Assembly (NCBI GenBank): GCA_029339505.1
Contig: JAQISU010000041.1
Coordinates: 7,511,001-7,575,000, forward strand
Direction: 5' to 3'
Length of the DNA stretch: 64,000 bases
Source of the DNA: Unio delphinus
Lineage: Eukaryota > Mollusca > Bivalvia > Unionida > Unionidae
Part shown: piece by piece, positions 26,401 through 38,400 of the stretch
Layout: the number at the start of each line of letters is the position of its first letter
Numbering within the stretch: position 1 is the stretch's first letter
The notes under the pieces: model-generated
What the model was told of the DNA's origin: nothing
Seen by the model: the letters and a program-made list of their open reading frames with translations, nothing else
The model's database searches: none
Translations under genes and position numbers: made by a program

Positions 26401-29400
26401 CTTACAATAACAGCATGTACATCTGTGGGTCATTCAGCCACTGAATTTTCTGATTGTAAATAAAAGTACAGCTAAAAGGATCAATTGATGAACACAATTT
26501 TCCAATCAACAGGTGGTCGAAGCAGGATTAGCAAGCCCTTAAATTTACAGTCCAGGAAATTTATGCATACAGAGGACTCCTGTATACGTGATTTCTGAAT
26601 TCCATATATAAAAATTGTGTGAGAATACGGATTACGCATTTCCGAGACATTTGAAAGTGATCGGTGAATAAAACAAGTTTTTTTGGGGCTGTGAAAGTTT
26701 CGTTTTTAACTTTATTTACATTTACGATGGCTACCAACTGCAAGGTAAAACGCAAATTAAATTTACAGTTTCTGAAAACTAAATATCTGGCTTGTAAGGA
26801 AGTTAAGGGATGTACATCTCGCAAAGAGGTCTGTGAAATTTTTTGATAATGTGAGAATGCCGACGTTGAATTTCGTATCAGGATGTGATCAATGCAATAT
26901 TTTAATTTGGATTTTATTACACAAAGGTAACCAAAATGTAATTTATCAATATACAAGTGTATTTCACACTGATAATGTCTTCATGTTATCTTTTTTTTCA
27001 GCCCCCCCCCCCCCACTTACCTCAACATCCTCGGGCCCGAGGATAACGAGATAAATGGGTAGGACTGTACCTACAAACTTTAAATGATTTTCAGATCAGA
27101 TCTGGCTTGTCCTGAAGCGATTCGACTGCTTTCAAAATGCAGTCCACAACTGTTTGTTTATCTGCACTCTTAATACGAGACGTGTGGTCATTTTCCTTGG
27201 CTTCCCTATGTCGGCCGACTTTGTATACACATGCATAGTTTAAAAAAATCTCCACGCTAATAGGAATCCAGTGTCAGCTTCCGGGGTCGGTTTGTTTTGT
27301 AATAAATTAACCTTTGTATTTGATATCCTGCCAGTAAGTTCAAACAATGAGTTTATGGCTGTTACAAGGTGTGTTTATTCAACACCTGGGCTTTCATTTA
27401 TATGCCGTCTGCAGTCATAATTGATACAAACTGGTTATTCGGTAAATAGTATATACAGCATTAACTTGCTTTAATAATACTTTTTGTATCCCATGGAATC
27501 AAAAAGATTGTCATTTGTACTCACAGTGAATGTATTTCTAATAATGATTTTAGTTTGCGAGATATTGTCATATTGTTACCCTGGATATAATACACTCTTG
27601 GTTATTTTGTACCTTACACCGTATCACGCGTAAATGTCAGTTGCTTTCGACCAATGGGGCTGATAATTCTCACTCATTCTTTCTCTAGCGCATTCATATG
27701 TGATTTTGCGGAATCCAGTTTTCATTTTCATAACATTCAAACCTTCGAGGACAACTAAACATGATTCGTTTCTCAATATTCATGTCAATGACTAATATGT
27801 TGCATTGTCTGACGAAAGCTATTACACTATGGATAATGGATTCATGCGCTACTCATACGGAGTTTGTGGATATATTTTTCCTTTAATAAAATGCTAATGT
27901 CGACAAAAAATGTGAATAAATGATGACAGTACAAGTTTAGTTTCTTGTTTATTTTATTTTATGATCAAATACGCATTTTATTTATCTATTTTATTGTAAC
28001 ATGCGGTGTGGCCAGTTGTTGGCGGGGGGGGGGGGGGGGGGGGGAATTTAACATTTTTTTCATTTTGTTAAGTCTTGGGACACATGATGTAGGTTTAAAA
28101 AAAGTTCACCATAAGTTCTGGGACACGAAAAAAAATAATTATTTTTTCGTGTCCCAACATATGCGGTAAATACGGTAGCTGCCATTGTTTGTGCTGCTCG
28201 TGACAAAATTTCTGCTCTTGATCCCTCTTCGGTGATTATGGAACAAAGATATCTGAACTGGCCCACTGTTTCCAGTTCCTGTCCTCTGACTTTCATCTTG
28301 GCTGAGATTTGTTTGCCACTATTTGTCAGCAGCTCTGTCTTCTTGGCGCTTATCTCCATGCTAAATCTGGAAGATGTTTCATCCAGGCTCTTCACTAAGG
28401 TGGCAAGCTCCTCTTCACTGCCTGCAATTCCTGCACTGGTAGCCTTAGTCTACAGTTGCTTGATGGTATCAGTCAACTTTAGACCAATGTTGTACTTCTT
28501 TATTGGGGCCCTCAATGCCTCATGCCACACTCTGTCAAAAGCTGTTTTGAAATCTATGAACACATGATAGATGTATTGTTGATGCGAGTACTTTTCACAC
28601 AGAACCTGGAGATTGAATATTTGTTCTGTTGTGCTTCTTCCACTCCGGAACCCTGCCTGTTCTCCAGCAATTATTTCTTCTTCTTGTGGTTTCAGTCTGT
28701 TCAAGATCATCTTCAGCATCACTTTATTAGCATGGCTGATCAAACTGATAGTTCTGTAATTCTGGCAAAGTTGGAGATTGCCTTTTTGGGGGAGTGTTAT
28801 AATCTGTGACTGGGTCAACTGTGTTGGCCATTTACCTGTCTGCCAGATCTTGTTGCAGATTTTTATTAGTAGCTCGATCACTGATTCCCCACCATTTTTG
28901 ATAAGTTCAGCTGGGATGTTTTCTACTCCAGCTGCCTTCAGTGCTCTTATTGCTGACTCTACCTCTTCTTTGAGAATGGGTAAAGCATCATCATTTGTGG
29001 AGTTTGAAACTTAAAGCACCTCTGGGTCTCCTGTGGACAGATTGTTGTAGAGTTCTTTACAATACTCAGTCCATTTTTCTGAAATGTCATTTGCTTCTGT
29101 GCTGCATTTTCCATTTTCGTCTTGAATGGTACTGTCTCTTGGTTGCTTCAGTCTGGTGAATATTTCTGAATATTTCTTTTCATATATCTGTGCCAACTGT
29201 TTGTGCAATTTAAGAAGCTGGTAGTCTTTTTCACCGTCAATGTGTTCTCTTCAGTTGGACAACATTTCTAGATGATTATGCCATAGGCAAAATCCAGATT
29301 ATGCAGGAATTTTGAATTAATGCTGGACAAGATTAAAGGATCGAAGGTAATCTTGTCAATTCTCTGACCAATTCCAGTGACAGGAGATGTAGGATGAAAG

Positions 29401-32400
29401 ATTTATTGAACAAAGCTGTCCAAAAAGAGTTAGTCAAGCCTAATGAAACAAACAATGCTAAGAGTTATGCAATTGACAGGACTTATGCAGACAATTAATA
29501 TTAGACCAAAATGATCATCTTGTTTGGGGTATATTTTTCCTATTATTCGTCAAGTCTGTCATTTATGGGTAGTTTCAGTAAGCCTTACAGTTAAATCACA
29601 AAGGTTGGCCAGCCTGATAATGATTATGACAAGTACCAGGTTTCACATTAGTCCACTATAAACTGCAGTCACAAAATTATGATATACACTGCATCCAGGT
29701 GCAAGTCAAATTGGGTCATACCTGTCCCAAGAGACCCACAAAGGGACGCATGCTCTACTGGGCAAAAGTTTTCTAAGAATTCAAGATAAAACCAATTCTT
29801 CATTTTAACTAGCAGGCTGCTACAACCACATTTTTAAGATGAGGTTCTGAAATATTTCCATGCTTAATTAGATAGTTGCATGCTGTTGTAAAGAAGGCTT
29901 TTATAGAGGTAAAGAATGAGTCAGCCTTTTCGTTAGGAAGTTAACATTCCTGCAGGAAGCTCCAAGCTGCTGGACCAACCATTACTTCATCATTCTTGAT
30001 GTTGTATCCAATCCAAAAATCAACAGATTCTGCATCCTTGTTGTTGTTGTTGTTATGGGTTTAATGCCATTTTTCAGTACACGATAGGCTATATATACAT
30101 GGCAGCCAGTATTATTGGTGGCGGAAGAACCTGGGAAAACCCCCAGAAAGAACCATTGACCCACAAGAAGCTACTGACAAGCTTTCTCATATAACTATGA
30201 ACCCACGCAGACAGGTGAGATGGCAGTGATCCGTAACGGAGAGTGCTTTAGACCACTAGGCCACTCAGGGCCCCTCTGTATCCTTGTAGATCATGGCAGA
30301 AGGTTTCACAAACATGGCCATAACCTGCTTGATGAGCTCTTTTATCTGCGCAGCTTGTTTGTGGATCATTAGTTCTTCTGACTGCATTTCAAGATTCACC
30401 CTGTCTAAATTGTTAAAGCACATTTTTGGGTTTACAGCTAAATAATAATAAGATGAAGAATGAAGTCTTAGTATTTTTATTATCTGCAGATGTATGATTC
30501 AATTGTCATTTTTTCAACTGTACCTGATATAACCAACCTATCAGTGTATCCTAATTTCACTAAAGATAATCATAATTTTAATGCTGGCCCTCAAATTACA
30601 ATTTGCTGCATACAATTAAGAAGAGATCACTAAACATTAATGGATTAAAAGTTTGCACGCTTTTCAAAGAACTTCTGTGCACTTCCAGTCTTACACACCA
30701 GGGAATTTCCAAAACATTTTTTGTTAAACTCAAAACATTTTCAAGATTTTGTTTTGGTGCTGAAACAAGTATTATCCAGGATTATTTTTCTCTATGTTTT
30801 AAACAACTTTTTATCATTTCTATTTTATTTTCAAAATTCATCATTACCATTTTATAGAAATTCACCAGTAACTTTATGCCCATTGATATAATTCAGTCAC
30901 CCACTGCAATTTTAACCAATTAAAAAGAGCAAAAGGTAGAAGATTATGAATAAATTTGAATGAAATAGAATGAAACACTTTTCCTGAATTCTATTAATAA
31001 TAATATACTCAGAATTTGTAACATTCCCATACTGTGCATAATTTTATAGATGATTCCTTCTAGAATGATCCTGATGTTTACAAAATAAAAACAATAACCT
31101 GTAAAATTCACTTAGGAAATTTCAAACTTTTGACCCAAATAAACATATTTACTTCTTCCATGAATAATCATACTTATTTTAAACACATATGTCTAGAGAA
31201 TAATTTACCTATGTATTACTTATTTACATTGAATAATATAAAAAAGTAAATTTGGGTCAAGCAGAAATGAACTCAGTTTTGGGCAAGGTCATGTCCAACA
31301 TACAGTGTTACATTATAACAGCAGATAATGAAATAAAATTTTAAAAACTAGCAAACAAACAAAGCAAATTAAATGTATATAACAATTCAAAACAGTTTAG
31401 AATGATCCAAGTTCACAGATTGTTCATTATACATTTTCTAGAAGGAATACAAATACAAATATTCAAATAGACAAAGGCTTTGAGCCAGATGTGCTAATGT
31501 TAAAGTGAACTTGCCTGTCAAGGTTTTTTTTAACATCTCAGACATAAAAAAGTACATTTGCATCACTGACAGAATAAAAGTTAAAAATTTGAGACACTCA
31601 CACATTTATAAATGTGGATTCCAAAACAAGATAATTAAGCTGGGAAACAGTAATTCTAATAAGTTTCATATGTTATTCCTGCTGTTCCCTTTTTCTAAGA
31701 CCACCTATTCAACACTGAAAAACTAACCTTTAAAAAGAGACAGATGAGACAAAAAAAATACAAAAAATCACTACTGTAGTATAAGATGAGGCAGCCTCAT
31801 TAGGGGGTGGCCTCTTTTGGAAAGAGCCTTTTAATATCAGGACTACTGTATTATAGTTTAGTAAATATCAATGTACCTTTTCCAATCGCCTGCAGAAAGT
31901 CTCAAACTTGCCAAAGATGTACATCTCAGAGAAGTCGAAAGGCCTTTCCCCTGGAGTGCTCTCAATCTTCTCCTTTGTTTTATGAAAGATTTCATGGTAG
32001 TTTTTGTAAAGGTTTACACAGTTGCGCAACTTCTCAATTAGAGGCTGGCGAGGCAGATCCCACACTCTCATGACCCCATCTTCTGTAATGTAGTTCTTGC
32101 AAGCTGTCACCATCTGATTCGTCACCTTCAAAACAGTCTTAAAGGTGACTCAACAAAAATCAAAATTATATGAAAAGAACAAATAAAGCATCTGTCTCAC
32201 AAAACATCATTAGTGATTCAAAGAGTAAATGACAATGAAAAAGTTCATTATTTATTGCCAACACAGCAATATGGTCATGAATCCAAATAAGATGTAGGGA
32301 GCAATCAATGCACTGGAATAATTTTCTACTTTAAACTTGATAAAAATATTCACCACAAAGACATAAACAGATCAGTGCATATCAATGATATTAATTTTTA

Positions 32401-35400
32401 CTGCTGTGATAACAAACGGCTAAAAACTGATGCATGCAATCTTCCCTATTTTAAGCTAGAAGGAAAAAAACACTGTTGAGAATCATCAAATACAAACTGG
32501 AATTAATGCTTTGTTCTATTTTTGTTTTTCAAAAGATTACAAATGTCTCTTTTCCTGGAGATGAGACCAAAGCATGAAAAAGGTTATCGACCACCCATTC
32601 TGCTGTCTGGCTACCTCCCAACTGCGAGAAAACTTCTGAGTAATCTCTGAACCATCACTGCATTTTGGAGCAGCAAAAGGTATGATCATGAATGGGCCTG
32701 AGAAAGGCACTAAACACTGGAGATAATCCTAACGACCTCATTTCCCCAAGGTTCAGACACTGATATGGGTGAAAGTAATGGTAAACCTAATTTACCAAAC
32801 AATTAAAAAATTCATACTTCTTCCTCCTCCATCACCTGCTCCAAAACGTGGGATGGTGAATGGAACCCTAATGGAAGGGAAGGCCCAACTACAATCAGTT
32901 CTGTAACATCATTTAAGTCAGCCAGAACTGAAATTGCATCATAATGTATGCCTCATCCTCAGCAAGTAAATGATACAACACTTCAATCAGCCTGTCTTGG
33001 AGGATGGGATTAACATTTCCTACTCAATGATCTAGGAGAAGATTTGTGACCTGCCTGCTTATGGTCTGACTTGTATAGGCAACCAAGAAATGCTAAAGTT
33101 AGTTTAAGTTGGAGTTGTTTTCTTTAATGAAATTAACAAAAACATTTAATGATGACAACAGTAATTACATAGTTTTGTTTCATGAAAGAAATATTACCTC
33201 TCCTTTAACCAACTCTGGCACTGCTCGGCTCCGATCACATTTTAACCAACTCCAATGTATGTCAACTGAACAAATCCCCCTGCTTGTATCAGAAGTTTAT
33301 TCCATTAGGATAAAGAGATCAAAATAAGTATAGTCAAAGTCGACTTCAATTTGCGAAAAGGTGTCAATATAGGACATCATGATATTCCTAAAAATTTGGC
33401 CTCTTTAACCAGCTAAAGGCAAATGAAAAAACATCACAACATAATACTGTATGGCAGGCACATCAAGAAGATTTTGAAACAGACCTTGATGAAGAGTGAA
33501 GTCATCCTCTCTGAAGTGTTGTAGTATCTGGAAATACAATGGATCATTTTGATGGCATTGATAAGTCCTGGAAGACAGTCTGTCATGGAAACCTAATAAA
33601 TAAAGAATACAGTGGCATCATTGACATCACTTATGCATAAAGTTACAGTCACATTAAAATTTTACACTGCATGCTAAATCAGCAGTCTTTTTTTAAAAAT
33701 CTTCTTGATGCATTGAAAAAGTAAATGTCAAAGATACCAGTAGTTAAATTTCCAAACTGGATTCCATTTTAAGAACACATATGCCACGATTGCTATACAA
33801 AAGGTATATTTCCAAAAAATCCAGATTCTACAAAATGCAAACAAATTAATTTTCTGGCACGACAGTTAAGTTAAGCCACTGACAGTGGTGTCATTAGGTG
33901 CCAGGGTCCAGGGATTTACCCAAGTAATTTTGCAGTTCGCACAAACACACCCATATTCAGCAAATCAAGGAAAGTTTTTGAATTCCATAAATATTTTTAA
34001 AAATCCTATTTTTGTGGAAAAACCATTGTACTTGTAAAATTAATGAACATGCTGCATCTACAAAGCACATACAAATATGCCTATTAAATTTCACTTGTTT
34101 ATGTCAGATGAGCTTTTGTGCACTTTGCTAACAATAATTTCACCCAAAAAGTAGAAATGTAAAATATAATTTAACAGTACATACTTTAGTAATTACAGTA
34201 CACAAATTGGATTTTAGCGACTGCCATGGACACAGACAGAGGGGTTAGGATTAAGTTCCCACTATAAGTAGACGAATGCCACTCAGTCTGTATGTGGATT
34301 CCCCCCCCCCCCAAGTGGAAATCCACTCAAACTAGTGGAAGTCTATCACAGAGTTTACTTCAACCCTAATAGGTTATATGTCGCCCATCATTGATTCTCT
34401 TTAATTTGCTCTGCAAATTGACACATTAAACTGTAGCCTAGCAAGGGAAACATAAAGATTAATGTTCCTAACATTGAAAAATAAGAGGTTTTAAATTTCT
34501 TTGATATCTTCCAACTCTTCCATAATGGTGAGGACATTTGAACAAAATTGCTTAGCTTCAATATACATGCCTGTTGATTATTTACATGTATCCAAGTTAA
34601 AATTTACATACTGTTCTGCATTCAGAAAAGTGCTGTGTGTAGTGGTTATTAATCTGTCATAGTTTTGCTTTTATTTCCATCCAATTTACAAGACCCACTT
34701 TAATGACTTATTTTATCCTGTAAAACAAATAAAACTCAAAAACATTTAACAAATAACTGTATGTTTTATCTTGCACATGTATGAGAACAACTGAACACTA
34801 TGGCATGCATGTTACATGTATAATTCTATCCAAAGATTATTCTACAGGACTTCCATCATACATTTAAATAAATGATACACAGGCTATTGTATGAAATGGT
34901 TTCTTCTGCATTTTTACCCTTAAACTCAAAAATAGCATTGTTTGTGAGCACAACAATTTATTAATGCATGGAAATGTGTAAACTGTTGTTGTTGTTTTTG
35001 TAGGGTTTAACGCCATTTCTCAGCACGATAGGCTATACATAGCGGCCAGTATTAACGGTAGAGGAAGAACCCGGAGAAAACCCCCAGAAAGAACCACCGA
35101 CCCAAGAGAAGCTACTGGCAAGCTTTCTCACATACCCACATTGACCGAATCTGAACCCACACAGACAGAGGTGAGATGGCAGTGTAAACTGTACTGACTT
35201 GCATTCTGTAAGTGGCTATTTATGGCATGAACAAAGTGATTTTCAATAAAAACCTTACTTTCTGTCCAAACACTTGTAACAAATCTTCATGCATCTAATG
35301 GCACTTGCTGAGGAGTGGCATTCTTACTTTGAAATCAGCCACTACACATGTTACTGCAGCTGCCAGCCATTAGTCAACAGCAGTCACTCAGGACAGTTCC

Positions 35401-38400
35401 TATGTGTACCTAACATTGTTTAGTTCAATGTTTCAAAATATACATTAGTTGCTGAATGAAAATATCAAAAACAACACACCTTAAAACAAAAACATATTCC
35501 TTTTTTTTAAATGTACAAAAAAAACAACACATTTAATGTTGAATTATCATATTAGCTTGTAAAAATGGTCACATGTTTTATAAAAAAAAATACATTTTTT
35601 CTTTCTGGAGATCTGCTACTTAACTTAAATTGAGAAAAAAGTGTACTGAACTTTTTCTTAATTTGTAGATCTCAGAACACGTGTATTTGTTTCAAGCTAC
35701 AGCCCATCTTCTCCATCTCCCAGTGTACAACACCCATCAATTAATAGTGTAAACTGAGAATCCCATCAATTAATAGTGTAAACTGAGAATAGAGTATCAG
35801 TCTTAAATGGCTTACACTGAGACAATTCCTAGCAGCTATTAGTCAATGTTACGCTTTTATACTGTTTAAAACCACTGCTAGATGAAAAGGTTTGACACAA
35901 ATTCAAATGCTTTCAAACCAAGAAGTGATTATTTTGTGATAATTTTTAAATGCACCCAATTCATCTCAATGATACTGAAGGTTGCTCTTTATTGATGGCT
36001 GTTCATGACATAAATGTGATTTTTATTTTTTTTAAATCTTAATCTCCTTTTCGTGAATCCATCAACAAGCACTAGCTAAGAAGTGATATTTTTTCTTGAT
36101 GTCGGCTGCTCTACTTGCCAACAAAGGTTAGTCAGAAAGATGTTGTGCTTCAATGGCATATTTAGCACCAATATTTCAAAAGAAACAATAACACCTTAAT
36201 GAAAATGATTTTTCTTGTTTGTAGAAAAAAACAAATATTGGACTTGTAAAATGGACTGAGAAATGCAATGTGGTTAAACTGTCATATTTTTGTGTATAAA
36301 TGATCTGTAGATATATGCAACATAAACCATTAATTCTCCCCCTTAATCATTCAACATGAAAACTATATTACACTATAGGCTTCCATTAATAACAAAAATG
36401 CTTTTTGTAATAAAATGTGTTTATTACAAGCAAAAGAGAGACTGATAATCAGTGAGTATGCATTTTTGAATTGTGTTACATATATCGTCATTTTGGAATT
36501 TGTCTACTGATAAATTGTAGAAGAAACATTTTGATTCCTCTATTTATTCAATATAAGAAAACAGGTAAATTGCTGCATATCAATTAATTTTTATATTTAA
36601 CATGAATTTATCTAATTAGTTGTGTTATTAACATGCTATCAGTGTGCTTTTCTTTCTTTCTTGTTTTTTCAAAACTGGTCATATTTAGTATGTAATGCTT
36701 TGTAAATTTAATACACTGAAATTTGAATGATTGAGCAGTACTGCAATAATCAAAGTGAACACAGTGACAATATTTGTGACCAATGAATTAATATGGGCAG
36801 TTCAAGATAAACAGGAAATAATAGGGATTTACCAGCTTGGAAGTCTTAACTTCTTCCACCTCCAGTTCAGAATAGTTAATAAAGTAATACTAATCATACA
36901 TTTTTAAAGGCATTTTAATAAAAGCCACATGTTATTAACAATCTGTGCAAATTATAGATTTTAAAGCCTTGGCAAATACATAGCTTAGCCATTTTGGTTG
37001 AACTGCAAAACATTATTGATAGATATGATGTGTTCAGCTTGTAAGTAACACAGTACAAGTTGAACAAGGGGGAAAAATAAGTATGAGCAAGACGAAATTC
37101 CACTTAAAACTAAGTACAAAATTCGAGGCTACTTTTATTGTACATCAAATACAATCACATCTACTGCAGATACCTATTTTAAAACCAAGTTTTCATAATA
37201 GAAGGCAGTTTAACTTAACTGCAAAAACTGATGGATGTACAGGAGAATTAACTGCTACTACATCCCATCTGCACATAATTAATGGCCCTATACTTTTTCT
37301 ATGATCTTTACATGTGCATCTTCAGGCAGAAAACCTTCAATTATTATTGCTTGTAACTGTATTTGTCTAAAATTTGTTCCTGAGACTTTAAGCTTAATTT
37401 TGCTTTTCTCAAGTTTCAGTGCTGTTTGGATAGTTATGCGCATAATTTCAGTAATTTTACATTGTTGGTTTAATTGCCAACCCTGCATAAATCCACACCT
37501 GGATCCATGGCAACAAATTATTATTTGTATTTAAGTCAATTTCTTTTTTAAAATGACAACCAAGTCAAATTTAAAAAAATTAGTGACTGATAAACAATAT
37601 TCAGTTGACATTCTGGTACAGTTTGCAGCATTTGTTCTGTGGACTAGAAGAATTTAATGTACAAAATAAATTGTATCTGCATTGTTGGTCTTAGAAAGCA
37701 GCATCACATGCTTGAAAGAGTCAAAATAAAAACATGAGGTCAATGGTGAAAGTCAACACATGTCTAGATCCTACAATTCTGCTAGTTTAACTGTGATGAT
37801 GACAATTATAACAAAGCAATTTTCTGCTTTTCAAAGAAATGAAGAAAAGTGACATTGCTAAATGCTAATGTCTATATCAATATGCAAAACTAGTACAGTT
37901 TAAACACATTCCTTGCAAGGAGGAGGCAGAAAAGAGAAGAAATGGGCATTTAAATTAAGGAGACAAACAGCAACATGTTGGTAAAAGTGGAAGCATAACA
38001 TCAAATAACATAGTACTGTATATCTCATATAATGTGTCCATAAACATGTTTTTTTCAATTCACTTGCTGGGCATTTTTGGGTTTTGGGGTTCACCATTCA
38101 CCTGCTTCAACCAACCAACCAATTAACTCATCCCACCCACCCACTTACCTGCCAACCCCCAAAAATGGATGGGAATGAGTTGAATAAAATCTTTCATGAG
38201 GTGACAAAATACCTTTTTTTGTTTTTTTTTAATTAGAGGAACCATGCCTAAGCCAAAGTGACAAAACCACATGACAAACAGTTAACAAGTCCAACAAGAG
38301 TTTTAAGAAAGAATTTCCTCACAAAAGCCTTAATGATCATCTATGCAACAAATGAAGGAAAATATATTATCGGGAAGAAACAATGTCAACCTTTAAGACT

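Larger units (their letters stand above)
25884..28175 (+). mobile_element. Composite pogo-like DNA transposon (outer element with a nested inner one)
   Basis: The outer inverted termini are CCGTATTTACCG...TTGGGACAC at 25884 and its complement at 28175. They are flanked by TA at 25882-25883 and 28176-28177. Removing the element and one TA restores continuity of the host LINE reading frame, so the borders are exact. From about 26200 to 27067 lies most of an inner pogo element related to 40412-41924. It encodes [20 protein letters not shown] and [19 protein letters not shown], a CENP-B-type helix-turn-helix, before stops. It ends at a right terminus CAGTCCTACCC (complement) at 27067. A (GA)n tract (26131-26176) and a poly-G run (about 28023-28044) are inside. 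Confidence 0.85.
25345..29260 (-). mobile_element. Non-LTR retrotransposon (LINE) split by a DNA transposon, with the RT core deleted
   Basis: Minus strand: the linker reads [20 protein letters not shown] (about 29150). It is followed by the reverse-transcriptase start ([54 protein letters not shown] at 28450-28800). Then comes [20 protein letters not shown] and [20 protein letters not shown] up to 28178. Beyond the insertion it continues MSKLRPIG..., [20 protein letters not shown] and a C-terminal [39 protein letters not shown], stopping near 25358. Between IKQL and EEELATLVK about 65 residues usual for the family, including the YADD/FADD catalytic box, are missing. The tail ends in a short CAT repeat. 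Confidence 0.88.
23564..31876 (-). other. Dynein intron between visible exons 7 and 8
   Basis: An 8.3-kb intron with a 67-bp tandem duplication (23868-23990), a LINE (25345-29260) split by a composite pogo-like element (25884-28175), and a minus-strand SINE (30039-30274). The remaining AT-rich parts (24000-25340, 29300-30030, 30280-31870) show no recognisable feature. Confidence 0.85.
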
